A DNA stretch of 64,000 bases. Source: UBA4744 sp963718995 (GTDB lineage: Bacteria > Actinomycetota > Acidimicrobiia > Spongiisociales > UBA4744). This document shows positions 26,322 to 35,399 of this stretch, piece by piece. How positions within the stretch are numbered: the first letter of the stretch is position 1; every line of letters begins with the position of its first letter. The DNA lies in NCBI GenBank assembly GCA_963718995.1, contig CAVRAP010000020.1, positions 372,001-436,000 on the forward strand. Reading direction: 5' to 3'. The notes under the pieces are model-generated. The model was not told where the DNA came from and ran no database searches. It was given only the letters and a program-made list of their open reading frames with translations. A program made the position numbers and the translations under genes.

Positions 26322-26987
26322 TCAGAGTCCGCCCCAGCGATCGAATGGCCAGACGCGGACGAAAGCCCGACCGACGATCGAATCGGTCGGGATCGGACCG
26401 AAACGCCGGCTGTCTTGACTGCGAGGACGATTGTCACCCATCACAAACACGGTGCCGGCGGGAACCTCAACGGGCCCGAAGTCAGGCATGAACGCCGATT
26501 CGTCGAGATACGGTTCATCGAGAGGGACACCGTCGATCAGAACCTGGCTGTCCTTGACTTCGAGCTCTTGTCCCCCGACCGCCACCACCCGCTTGATCAG
26601 ATCCTCAACCGCTGGCGTCCTCAACCCCAATGACTCGGCAACATTGCGAACGATGGCCTGCAGAAGGGGTTCGGCCTCCTGTTCGACGCCGAAGGGAGGA
26701 TCGAAGACTATGACGTCACCCTGTTCGGGTTCGCCAAAGAGATAACTCAGCTTGTTCACGAGGACCCGGTCGTTGATTTCCAATGTGTGAATCATTGACC
26801 CGGAGGGAATGTAGAAAGCTTGTACGAGGAAGGTCTTGATGAGCACAGCCACCATCAGGGCAACCAGCACGAGGATGGGTAATTCGACGAGAAACGAAAC
26901 CCGGGACTTCTTCTTGGCCGTACCGTCGGATTCCGGAACCAAAGGCGAGGATTCTTCGGGATCGAAAGAGCGAGGAGGCTCGGTCAT
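26322..26987 (-). CDS. lepB: Signal peptidase I
   Basis: LepB cleaves signal peptides at the outer face of the membrane. A single N-terminal transmembrane helix (about 31-53) is followed by the catalytic Ser64 in YIPSGSMIHTL and Lys132 in DLIKRVVAVGGQ, and by GTVFVMGDNRPRSQDSRRFG. It has 221 residues. It follows rplS by 30 bases, as in many actinobacteria, and would serve the secreted surface protein and lipoprotein-rich regions nearby. Confidence 0.96.
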   Translation of the reverse strand: MTEPPRSFDPEESSPLVPESDGTAKKKSRVSFLVELPILVLVALMVAVLIKTFLVQAFYIPSGSMIHTLEINDRVLVNKLSYLFGEPEQGDVIVFDPPFGVEQEAEPLLQAIVRNVAESLGLRTPAVEDLIKRVVAVGGQELEVKDSQVLIDGVPLDEPYLDESAFMPDFGPVEVPAGTVFVMGDNRPRSQDSRRFGPIPTDSIVGRAFVRVWPFDRWGGL

Positions 26988-27017
26988 GTCAGCATTGGCC
27001 CGGCGAGCCGGCCGCCT

Positions 27018-27359
27018 TCAGCGCTGTTCTTTGATACGCGCAGCTTTTCCGACCCGGTCGCGGAGGTAGTACAACTTGGCTCGTCGAACATCACCTCTAC
27101 GAACGACCTCGATCTTGTGGATGATCGGGGCGTGCACCGGAAACACGCGTTCAACCCCAACGCCAAAACTGATCTTCCGCACCGTGCACGTGTCGTTGAC
27201 ACCTCCACCCTTCCTGGCGATAACCACGCCTTCGAAGAGCTGCACTCGCTCGCGCCCACCCTCAACAACCCGAACGTGCACTCGCACCGTATCGCCGGCT
27301 TTGAAATTCGGAAGGTCGTCGCGCACGTACGCGCTTTCGAGGTGATCAAGCTTGTTCAT
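27018..27359 (-). CDS. rplS: 50S ribosomal protein L19
   Basis: L19 sits at the 30S-50S interface. The 113-residue product has FKAGDTVRVHVRVVEGGRERVQLFEGVVIARKGGG, TCTVRKISFGVGVERVFPVHAPII and LYYLRDRVGKAARIKE. The ATG at 27359 was chosen for family length; it lies 76 bases after trmD. Confidence 0.97.
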   Translation of the reverse strand: MNKLDHLESAYVRDDLPNFKAGDTVRVHVRVVEGGRERVQLFEGVVIARKGGGVNDTCTVRKISFGVGVERVFPVHAPIIHKIEVVRRGDVRRAKLYYLRDRVGKAARIKEQR

Positions 27360-27435
27360 CGGGAACTCCTTCGCGGGTGGCCGTACGGCAGAGGCGTTCA
27401 GCCGGCAAGGAGTGTACCACCCATACGCGCCGTTG

Positions 27436-28119
27436 CTAATCGACCTCTCCAGGGTCGCCCGCAACCAGGTCCGGCCGGCGTGACTGTGTACGGCGGAGTC
27501 GCTGCTCGCGACGCCATGCGTCGATCTTGGCGTGGTCTCCGGAGAGGAGCACCTCAGGAACTTGCCATCCCTGAAACACGGCCGGCCGGGTGTAGTGCGG
27601 TTCCTCGAGGAGTCCTTCGCGAAAGGACTCCGATCCTGCCGACTCCGGGTTTCCGAGTACACCCGGCAGGAGTCGCGCAACACCTTCGATCGCAGCCAGG
27701 GCAGCGACCTCTCCACCCGCCAGGACGTAATCCCCGAGCGACACCTGCTCATCGACCAGGTGTTCGGCCACCCGTTCGTCGACCCCCTCGTATCGACCGC
27801 ACACGAACGTGATGTGTGACTCGGTCGCCCATCGATCGAGGGTGTTTTGATGCAGGGGGGTGCCACCGGGTGTGAACAGAACCTTGTGGCTGTTTCCCAC
27901 CGACTCGAGTGCAGCAGTCAAAGGTTCGACCATGAGCACCATTCCCGGACCCCCTCCAAATGGAGCATCGTCAACCTGTCGGTAGGCACCGTGACCGAAG
28001 GTGCGGAGGTCAACGAGCAAGACTTCGAGACGGCCCTCGTCGCACGCTCGCCCGACGACGCTGACGGTCAACGGAGATGCAAAAAACTCCGGGAACAACG
28101 TAATGATGGAGATCTTCAT
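27436..28119 (-). CDS. trmD: tRNA (guanine-N1-)-methyltransferase
   Basis: TrmD makes m1G37 in tRNA, preventing frameshifting. It has the SPOUT trefoil knot elements: ISIITLFPEFF, DDAPFGGGPGMVL, FVCGRYEGVDERV, VSLGDYVLAGGEVAAL and the SAM loop, then HYTRPAVFQGWQVPEVLLSGDHAKI. It has 227 residues. It is normally the neighbour of rimM, which here lies 9.2 kb away. Confidence 0.96.
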   Translation of the reverse strand: MKISIITLFPEFFASPLTVSVVGRACDEGRLEVLLVDLRTFGHGAYRQVDDAPFGGGPGMVLMVEPLTAALESVGNSHKVLFTPGGTPLHQNTLDRWATESHITFVCGRYEGVDERVAEHLVDEQVSLGDYVLAGGEVAALAAIEGVARLLPGVLGNPESAGSESFREGLLEEPHYTRPAVFQGWQVPEVLLSGDHAKIDAWRREQRLRRTQSRRPDLVAGDPGEVD

Positions 28120-28175
28120 AGCGGGAAAGAACCTGTCTTGGCTAGGTATAGGGTATCCTCGCAGGCGGAGGAAAC

Positions 28176-30365
28176 GTGGGAGACAACGACTTTACTGCAG
28201 GCGATCCTTGGGGTTTGCCTATCGAGGACTCTGAAGAAATCGAGATTGAATCTGCGTGGCCCGAACCGGAAGGCTTCGAGGCGGACGTTGACGTCGAGAC
28301 GGGTCCAGATGAGGACATCGAACCGGATGTGCCTTTCGCAGCCGAAGCACCTGTCGAATCACCAACCGACACCCCCTCGATGAAGCCGCGGATGCCGTCG
28401 GTCGACCCGGAGAAGATGAGGTCGAAACTGAGGAATGGATGTCCGCTTCTGAAGAGTCCCGGTCCTTCGAAGCCGAAGAAGAACCGCAGAAGGTGACCAT
28501 GAAGATGCGTCCCCGGAATCTGCTGATGCCGAGGAAGACGGCTACACATTCAAGGCTCCCTCGCGCACACCGCTGTCGCAGATGATCGCCGCTGCCCAGA
28601 GCGTTGTCAGTTCCGTCCAGGGAAACGGAGATGACGAGAGCAGCGATTCCTCGGAATCAGAAGAATCTGCTGGATCGGATAGCGAGGACGACCAACCGCC
28701 TGCCTTCGACGAAGCGGCCGCTCCGGAAGAGCCACCTCCCCGACCTGAGCGAACCGATGGGAATCACCTCCGCCACTCACCGGTGACCAGATGGCCGGCG
28801 ACGATGATTTGCCCGAAGAGCTGCCTTCTTGGATGATCGTCGAGACTGAACCCGACCAGCCACCGTTCATCGGGTCGGTCGACGACACCGAGGAATCCGA
28901 AGATGGCGATTCGGAGGACACGTATCAGACGTTCACGCCGCGGGAGATCGAAGCCTCGATCGCCGATCTGGCGACCCCGGAATCTCCCGAGACCCCCTTC
29001 GCCGAGGACCAGTTCGAGATGGCCGGAGAGGGAGAATCGTTGATCGAGGACAACCAGCGGGGTGGGTGACGTCGATATGGACTCCTCCCCCGGTGTTTAC
29101 AGCGAATTGCACGACCTCACCGGGCATGACGACCAGGCCGAAGCCCTACTCAAGGAGGCGGCCGAGGCTTTTGGCCGAACCGATGAGACCGTCGTCGAAC
29201 CCGCCGACGACGAGCCCCAAGAACTCATCGAAGAACTCCCCACCGAAGACCTCGACAGCTACGCACGACGCCCTCGCCACCGACCTCCAAACCCACGACA
29301 TCACCATCGAACCCGCCGACGACGACACCCAAGAACGTCATCGAAGAACTCCCGACCGAAGACCTCGACAGCTACGCAGACGCCCTCGCCACCGACCTCC
29401 AAACCCACGACACCACCATCGAACCCGCCGGCGACGACACCCAAGAGGCTGGGGATGTTGATCAAGCCGCCTTCATCGATTCCGACCCGGACGAATATGT
29501 AGGCGAAGACGAATTGGGTGCTGCTCTCGCCGAACTCACCGGATCGACTCACGACGACCTCGAGACCCCCTCCGACGAAACCACCAAGACGAAACCACGA
29601 CCGAACCAGCCGCACCCAGCTGGTGGTCCGCCGACACCCAAACCCCCTCCGAAACAGACCACACCGACGAAACCCCACTCCCTCGTCGAAGACCTCGACG
29701 AGACGCCGACGAAACCACCGAACCAGCCGCACCCAGCTGGTGGTCCGCCGACACCCAAACCCCCTCCGAAACAGACCACACCGACGAAACCCCACTCCCC
29801 GCCGAAGACCTCGATAGACGCCGACGAAACCACCGACGAAACCCCGGTTCTGGTTCAAGACCTCGATGACATCGACGAGTCGGTCGTGGCTGTGGGAGCT
29901 ACCGCGTCGATCGGATCTACCGGTTTGAACGATGCAGCAGACGAACGACGTCGATCTGGACGTCGACGGCGAGGATCACGCAGCGCTGGAGACCTCCGCC
30001 GTCATCGATTCCCGGTTGAATGGGGCGTTCGCTATCGCGAAGCTCATCAAGGCTGGGTCGAGGACGAAGAGGGTCGGTCAACGTGGCGGCCCATAGTGAC
30101 CAGCGGCGAATCTGTCGCCGGATGGGACATCGACATCTACCTCGGGTTGGTTTCCGGAGATATCTCAATCGATCCGGTTTCAACAGAGGCAGTGGCCGCG
30201 GAAGTATCCATCGCCAGGGAAGGCGCCGTCCGGCGCATGCTCGACGAAGGCCTGGCGCGCGGAGCTCATGCCATTGTCGGCGTTACGTTCTCCATCGAGG
30301 ATGTAGCCGGCATGGTCCTGGTTGGAGCGTCTGGTGTCGCTGTGACTCTCAGGACCCCTGCGTAG
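28176..30365 (+). CDS. Long acidic repeat protein with C-terminal YbjQ/DUF74 domain (multiple frameshifts)
   Basis: Starts at GTG 28176 behind GGAGG and, with frames joined, gives about 729 residues. Almost all of it is acidic, low-complexity and probably disordered, rich in Asp, Glu, Pro, Thr. Two repeat families occur near 29.2-29.4 and 29.6-29.8 kb (listed separately). The last 90 residues are folded and resemble the YbjQ/DUF74 domain: VAGWDIDIYLGLVSGDI, a helical span, ARGAHAIVGVTFSIEDVAGMVLVGASGVAV. About ten single-base indels switch frame, for example near 28380, 28494, 28750, 29050, 29266, 29337, 29588, 29815 and 30090; most are at short homopolymers and total length is a multiple of three. 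No signal peptide, so presumably cytoplasmic. Function unknown. Confidence 0.65.
29227..29447 (+). repeat. Tandem repeat A in the acidic protein (about 112 bp, 2 copies)
   Basis: Copy 1 starts at 29227 and copy 2 at 29340, differing at only a few bases plus two single-base insertions in copy 1. The encoded unit is about 37 residues (IEELPTEDLDSYADALATDL, then QTHDITIEPADDDTQE). A partial unit (VVEPADDEPQE) precedes at about 29191. Confidence 0.8.
29601..29799 (+). repeat. Direct repeat B, 82 identical bases at 117-bp spacing
   Basis: Bases 29601-29682 and 29718-29799 appear identical. In the acidic frame the unit reads TEPAAPSWWSADTQTPSETD then HTDETPLP, followed by E-D-L-D, so it contains a Ser-Trp-Trp-Ser core in an acidic Thr-rich background. 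A further partial unit follows to about 29850. Recent duplication or gene conversion keeps the copies identical. Confidence 0.85.
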
Positions 30366-30443
30366 AGGTTTGACAGCGTCGGTGGTCGGTTCGAAGCGAA
30401 TGCCGTCGACCCATCGAACGCACCGGGAACCCGGGCTCGGGAC

Positions 30444-31240
30444 CTAACCTTCGAGCTCGCGGCGGGGACGGACCGACTCAACCAGTACGAAGTCCCCGGA
30501 AACCGATTTGAAAGAGATCCGGACGGCGGGTCGGCCTCCCCCGGCCGCCACCTCCGAGGGGCTCGAGGGGAGCTGCAGATTCCCCGTGAGGCTCTGCAAA
30601 TCAACATCAACCCGGACTCCCCGAGCCGACCCCGACCCTCATGTCACCCGAAACCGTCTTGCCGCGGCAGATCACGCCCGCAGAACTCATCAATAATCAC
30701 GTCACCCGAGGCAGACTTGGCGGCTGTATCCCCCTTGGCCACGCCCACGGCAACGTTGCCCGAAGCCGTCGAACAGGTTGCGTCGCCAGAGACGGCCCCG
30801 ATGGTCACGTCACCTGAGGCGGCCGTCGCTCGGAGTTTGCCGCCAATTTCATCAATTTCCACATCTCCGGACGCGCTCTTCACGCTGGCGTCACGTCCAA
30901 CCCTGCGAGCCCGAATGTCTCCAGAAGCGACACTCACCGCGAGGTCGGTGACATCGACCTCAATCGTGAGATCCGTCGAAGCGAGTGCCGCTTCCACGTC
31001 GATCCCTGGAGGAGCGTGCACCGTCATGTCGAATGCGCCGGCCGACCAGCGCCCGGTTTCCTGACGGATGAGGATCGTGTCGCCGATCTGCTCAACGATG
31101 ATGGCGTCTGGCTTGGTACCACGGACATTGACGTCTACCGCACCGGCCGGGCCCGACACAACTCGTACATCTCCCGTCGCGAGTCTCAGCTCCAAACGCG
31201 GATGGGGACCAACCGCGAACGTCTCCTTGCGCTCAGTCAC
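30444..31240 (-). CDS. DUF4097-type beta-repeat protein (two frameshifts)
   Basis: The start is GTG 31240, overlapping the RHH gene stop (GTGA). The protein is built of repeating short strands with the pattern ASGDV (SVASGDIRARRV, SVKSASGDVEIDEIGG, RATAASGDVTIGAVSGD, STASGNVAVGVAKGD, KSASGDVIIDEF), typical of DUF4097 right-handed beta-solenoid proteins. The listed frame would stop after DEFCGRDLPRQ near 30644. Joining frames restores SGDMRVGV, then VDVDLQSLTGNLQLP and SVSGDFVLVESV, to a stop at 30444. There is no signal peptide. Function unknown; often paired with a HicB/RHH-like gene in actinobacteria. Confidence 0.75.
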
Positions 31241-31686
31241 AGCTCCACCGTCCCGGTCACCCGTCGGCCCGGAAGCCGCGACGAGGTCTTGGCCTTGGAA
31301 GACAGCGCTTTCACTACCCACCCGTTGACCGAGTCACCGGTCGATCCGGCGGCTTCTTCTACCAGCTCTTTGATTCGAGCAGGAAGCCGAAGTGTCAAGC
31401 GAGCCTCGTATCCCTCACCGACAACGGCAGGTTCGTCGTCCGTGCGCCCAAGACGCAACGAAGGCTGACCGTCGGAAACGACTACCTCGACGCGCTGGTC
31501 ACCCAAGTGAGCTTCGATCTCTGCGGCTGCTTGTTGAGCGAGATCGAGCGCTGCGTTTCGAAAGGCAGGCTCGAGCACGTTCAGGATTGCCTGCGCCGCC
31601 TTCTCGACGGTTGGATCGTTACCGGCCAGCACAACCTGGTTCGCCACAGCTGATTCCAAGTGGGCGATCAGACCCGTCGTATCCAC
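31237..31686 (-). CDS. HicB-like/RHH-domain DNA-binding protein
   Basis: The GTG at 31686 has AGGAGG 5 bases upstream; ATGs at 31713 and 31707 are upstream alternatives. The N-terminal 100 residues are helical with no known motif. The C-terminal 45 residues look like a ribbon-helix-helix fold: EARLTLRLPARIKELVEEAAGSTGDSVNGWVVKAL. This arrangement is found upstream of DUF4097 genes in actinobacteria. There is no toxin-like partner, so I do not call it an antitoxin. Confidence 0.75.
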   Translation of the reverse strand: MDTTGLIAHLESAVANQVVLAGNDPTVEKAAQAILNVLEPAFRNAALDLAQQAAAEIEAHLGDQRVEVVVSDGQPSLRLGRTDDEPAVVGEGYEARLTLRLPARIKELVEEAAGSTGDSVNGWVVKALSSKAKTSSRLPGRRVTGTVEL

Positions 31687-31702
31687 AGTACCTCCTGGTG
31701 CC

Positions 31703-31731
31703 GACATCACCATGATGTCACATTGATGTCA
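31703..31731. promoter_or_regulatory. Candidate operator: palindrome plus direct repeat of TGATGTCA
   Basis: GACATCA (31703-31709) pairs with TGATGTC (31713-31719) as a 7-bp palindrome with a 3-base spacer, and TGATGTCA recurs 11 bases further (31724-31731). The cluster overlaps a possible promoter on the minus strand (TTGCCT, 17 bases, CATCAT) directly upstream of the RHH gene. RHH proteins bind short tandem repeats at about this spacing, so autoregulation is plausible. Confidence 0.5.
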
Positions 31732-31775
31732 GAAAGGCAAGGTTGGGTCGGTTGGACTCTCCGGGGCCGGCGGTT

Positions 31776-32411
31776 TCAGATCAGCTTGCGGTTATGAGCC
31801 CAGATCGTGAGTTCGTACCGACTGGACAGTTGCAGTTTGCGCAACACGTTCGAAACGTGGGTCTCAACGGTCTTCACCGAGATGAAGAGGCGTTCTGCGA
31901 TTTCACGGTATGTATACGCCCGCGCCAAATGCTGAAGGACTTCCCGCTCGCGTTTGGTCAACTGATCCAGTTCCGGATCGATTTCGGACACCGGTATCGA
32001 CGAGAAAGCGTTGAGTACGAACCCGGCTAGTTGCGGGGAGAACACAGCGTGGCCGTCTGCCACCCTGCCGATCGCCTCCCGAAGATCGTCGGCCGAGATT
32101 GTCTTGGTTACGTAGCCGCGCGCCCCGGCGCGCACGATGGCCACGACGTCTTCCGCCGCATCTGATGCCGACAATGCTAGAAACTCAATCGCGGGGTTCT
32201 CTTCCCGGACCCCTTCGATGACCGCCTTGCCGCCTCCGGCCGGCATATGTACGTCAAGCAAGACCACGTCCGGGACTCTTTCGTTGATCATCTCGACGGC
32301 AGCGCCAACCTCGGAAGCTTCCCCGACGATGTCGACGGTATCACCCAACCCGGCACGCACCCCGGATCGAAATAGATCATGGTCATCGACGATGAAAACC
32401 CTTACGGTCAT
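31776..32411 (-). CDS. NarL/FixJ-family response regulator
   Basis: The receiver domain (1-120) has the acidic pair FIVDDHD, phosphoacceptor Asp53 (VVLLDVHMPAGGG) and Lys103 (GYVTKTI). The LuxR-type helix-turn-helix is LTKREREVLQHLARAYTYREIAERLFISVKTVETHVSNVLRKL near the C-terminus. It overlaps the upstream histidine kinase by 4 bases (ATGA), so the two form a two-component pair. Targets are unknown. Confidence 0.93.
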   Translation of the reverse strand: MTVRVFIVDDHDLFRSGVRAGLGDTVDIVGEASEVGAAVEMINERVPDVVLLDVHMPAGGGKAVIEGVREENPAIEFLALSASDAAEDVVAIVRAGARGYVTKTISADDLREAIGRVADGHAVFSPQLAGFVLNAFSSIPVSEIDPELDQLTKREREVLQHLARAYTYREIAERLFISVKTVETHVSNVLRKLQLSSRYELTIWAHNRKLI

Positions 32412-33517
32412 ACTTCAATCACCAACTCGACCTCAGTTCCCTCGCCGGGCTTCGAAGCAACAGATGCACGGCCCCCACTCCTCTCCAGCCTCTTGATGAT
32501 CGACTCCCTGATTCCCCGGCGATCGATCGGAACGCTCTCGAAATCGAAGCCCCGCCCACGATCGCGCACAAAAACGGAGACTCGTTCGGGGAGCGCTTCC
32601 GCATAGACAGCGGACGCGATCGGCCCCGGAATGCTTGGCAGCGTTGACAATGGCCTCACGGGCCGCCTGCACGAGGGATTCCGTCGAAGGGGTGTTCTCG
32701 GTATCTCCCACCGTGACCAAATCGATGGATATGTGGTGGGCATCTTCGACCTGCACACATCAGTCGCATGCCCTCAGCAAAGGCGCCCCCATCTCGTCCG
32801 TCTCCCTGTCCAAACAACCAGGCTCGCAGTTCGCGCTCCTGGCGGCGGGCGAGCGACAGGACTTCGGATTCATTGGCGCTATCGCGCTGGATCAACGCCA
32901 GGGTCTGCAGAACCGAGTCGTGGAGGTGAGCCGCCATCTCGGCTCGTTCCTCGGCTCGCGGACGTACGAGTTGCTCTCGGGCCAGCGCTTCCTCGGCCTT
33001 GCGTCGTATCCGGTCGGCTTCCCTCAGGACGCCAATCGCCCACCCGGCCACCGCCCCGGCAACCACATAGATGAGTACCGCGGCCGAGGAGGTCGTTGGA
33101 TCGGCAGGGCCGACCAACCTCGACAGCCTGCACGGCGGCCATGGCCACTGCCGCTGACGAACCCCCGACCATGCCGCGCGACCGTATGCGGCCAGAAACA
33201 CCGGGGACATCGGGTAGCCGCCGTAGCAGCTCTCGTCCTGCCACATCGGGAGCCACGAGCGTCCAGGCAGCCACGCCGATGTCGGCTGCGAGGAACCACC
33301 AGGAACGCATCACTTCCGGTAAACGGACATGCATGGCGACCGTGACCAGCGACCATCCAATCGCGAGAACCATGGTCGCCACGACTACCCAGGGCCGATC
33401 CGGTCCAGTGGCTCCGGCCACGGAAATCACCCCGAGGAGTACCAACCAGACCGCCGAAACAACCCGGTATCCGACGACGACCCTGCGCAGCGTCTGTTCG
33501 GCCGCTGATGTGTGCAC
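32408..33517 (-). CDS. NarL-partner sensor histidine kinase (several frameshifts)
   Basis: Joining three or four frames gives about 369 residues. The first part has hydrophobic membrane segments (VVSAVWLVLLGVISVAG, WVVVATMVLAIGWSLVTVAM, then SAAVLIYVVAGAVAGWAIGVL). A HisKA_3 box follows: EMAAHLHDSVLQTLALIQRD, the phosphorylated His being the one before Asp-Ser. The ATPase part includes AAREAIVNAAKHSGADRV (N box) and VFVRDRGRGFDFESV (G1 box), ending GRASVASKPGEGTEVELVI. Breaks occur near 33100-33120, 32760-32790 and 32625. The start is GTG at 33517, 20 bases after the thiolase stop, with no clear ribosome site. Confidence 0.75.
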
Positions 33518-33537
33518 ATCGATCGGTTGGATGGGAA

Positions 33538-34706
33538 TCAGCTGAGCCTCTCAACGATCATGGCCATACCCTGACCACCGCCAACGCACATCGTCTCCAG
33601 GCCGACCGTCAGATCAGCCCTCTCCAGGCCATTGAGGAGTGTCGTCATGATCCGCGCCCCGGTCATCCCAAACGGGTGGCCAAGGGCGATCGCTCCGCCG
33701 TGTGGATTGAGCTGGCCGACCACGTCGATCCCCAACTGGTCGACCACCGGAAGAACCTGTGCGGCGAAGGCCTCATTCAGTTCGACAATGTCCACATCAC
33801 CGATCGTCATGCCGGCCCGGGCCAGGACCTTCCCGACCGCTTCAACGGGACCGACGCCCATGATCTCGGGAGCCAGCGCCGACACCGACGAAGCAATGAT
33901 CCGGGCGAGCGGCGTGATCCCGAGCGCCCCAGCACGTTCGTCCGACATGATGATCACCGCAGCGGCACCATCGTTGAGCGGACAGGCATTGCCGGCCGTC
34001 ACAACCCCCCCGGGTTTGAATGCCGCCGGGAGGCTGGCCAGCTTTTCGAGGGTTGTCCCCGGCCGGGGGCCGTCATCCCGGATCACGACGGTACCGTCGT
34101 CGAGCGGCACCGGGATGATCTCACGCTCGAAGAAGCCATCCGCCTGCGCGGCGACGGCGCGGTCTTGGGACAGCTTCGCATACTCATCCATCCGACTCCG
34201 GCCAACCCCGAATCGTTCTGCGACGTTTTCAGCGGTGATTCCCATCGGTATGTACACGTGATTGATGAAATCGTCTCTCCGGTCGTCCATGAAGCGGGGG
34301 TTGAAGTCCTCCGGCTCAAACCCTTGGTTCATTGCCCGGGTCACGCTTTCCACCCCGGCCGCAACGAACACGTCACCCTCGCCTGCCTTGATGGCATGAA
34401 ACGCCATACGAATAGTCTGCAACGAAGACGCACAGAAGCGATTCACGGTGGTACCGGGGACGGTGTCAGGAAGTCCGGCCAGCAGTGCTGCATTACGCCC
34501 GAGGTTGTAGCCTTGCTCATGGTGCGTGAGGCCGCACCCGAGCATGACATCGTCGACGATTTGTCCATCTATCTCGGGGACTTGTTCGAGCACCGCCTTG
34601 ATGACCATCCCGGCCATATCATCGGGGCGCACGCCAATCAACGAGCCTTGATGTACGCTCGTCCGATCGGAGTGCGGCCGATCGCGACTATCACTGCCTC
34701 TGGCAC
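33538..34706 (-). CDS. Acetyl-CoA acetyltransferase / thiolase (frameshift near N-terminus)
   Basis: Thiolases interconvert acyl-CoA and acetyl-CoA. The start is GTG 34706 after AAGGAGG: V-P-E-A-V-I-V-A-I-G-R-T-P-I-G-R-A-Y-I-K, then a one-base loss at about 34645 (ggg read as gg) before S-L-I-G-V-R-P-D-D. The active Cys is in NRFCASSLQTI; the C-terminal motifs are NPHGGAIALGHPFGMTGAR (His) and ETMCVGGGQGMA (Cys). Restored length is 389 residues, typical of thiolase II. It precedes the two-component pair on the same strand. Confidence 0.9.
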
Positions 34707-34824
34707 GATCGCCTCCTTGCGGCCGTCATCTCGAAGGGTACTCCAACGAGGGAAGGCTTCGACTCGGGATGAGACGATCGCTCAGGTGGAATGAATCAGG
34801 ATCGAAACGGGAACGGAACGGGCT

Positions 34825-34844
34825 AAACGGTGGGGTGACCGTTT
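34825..34844 (-). terminator. Hairpin after the CheY-like gene
   Basis: AAACGGT (34825-34831) and ACCGTTT (34838-34844) form a perfect 7-bp stem with a 6-base loop, about 27 bases past the stop of the response regulator gene on the minus strand. There is no T-run. Confidence 0.4.
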
Positions 34845-34871
34845 CGTGAGGCAAGTGATTCACGGCGCTGC

Positions 34872-35234
34872 TCAATCAACGCTCGCGACCTGCCGGAGAT
34901 CATCCGGTTGGAACGGCTTGGTCATGAACACATCCGCGCCGGCGTCGGCGGCCTTCATCAGGTTCTCGTCACCGACGTGAGCGGTGAGCACCAAGACCGG
35001 GATGGACATCGTGTTCGGATCAGAACGAAGCCGTTGGAGGACTTGCCAGCCATCCAGCTTGGGGAGGGCCAGGTCGAGAACGATCAACTCGATCGTTTCG
35101 TCCCGGGCAGCTTCCAAACCGGCAAACCCGTCGGAGCGAACCATCGTCTCGAACCCAAGGGGCCGCAGGGTTACTTCCATCAGCCTGGAGTTGGAGGGCT
35201 CGTCTTCGATGAGCAGGATCTTTCCCGGAGTCAT
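34872..35234 (-). CDS. Single-domain (CheY-like) response regulator
   Basis: The 120-residue protein is a receiver only: acidic pocket ILLIEDEPSN (Glu10, Asp11), phosphoacceptor Asp54 (LIVLDLALPKLDGWQ), Thr in VLVLTAHV, and Lys106 (DVFMTKPF). There is no output domain. The start at 35234 was chosen from domain homology; the open frame further upstream is not conserved-looking. It is divergent from gap; no cognate kinase adjoins it. Confidence 0.88.
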   Translation of the reverse strand: MTPGKILLIEDEPSNSRLMEVTLRPLGFETMVRSDGFAGLEAARDETIELIVLDLALPKLDGWQVLQRLRSDPNTMSIPVLVLTAHVGDENLMKAADAGADVFMTKPFQPDDLRQVASVD

Positions 35235-35399
35235 ACAGATCGCATCGGCATCCGGCTGCCCGATCTTGAGACTCGCTTCATGCCGACCGGCGCTCGGGAG
35301 ACCGGTCGGCCGGGAGCGAAGGCGACGTACCATGTTCACTTGGGGCGCCAAGCTCTCCCCACCTGAAGATCTCCAAGCAGCACCTGAGGAGGTGTCTCC

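Noticed and set aside
29187..29850. CRISPR array
   Set aside because: Repeats are coding, long, adjacent and without spacer-like unique segments; no cas genes are present.
29301..29858. Glycine-rich minus-strand frame resembling PE-PGRS or silk-like repeats
   Set aside because: It is the antisense reading of the acidic repeats; composition follows from the repeat DNA.
31237..31686. HicB antitoxin of a toxin-antitoxin pair
   Set aside because: No HicA-like or other toxin adjoins it; the partner gene encodes a DUF4097 repeat protein.
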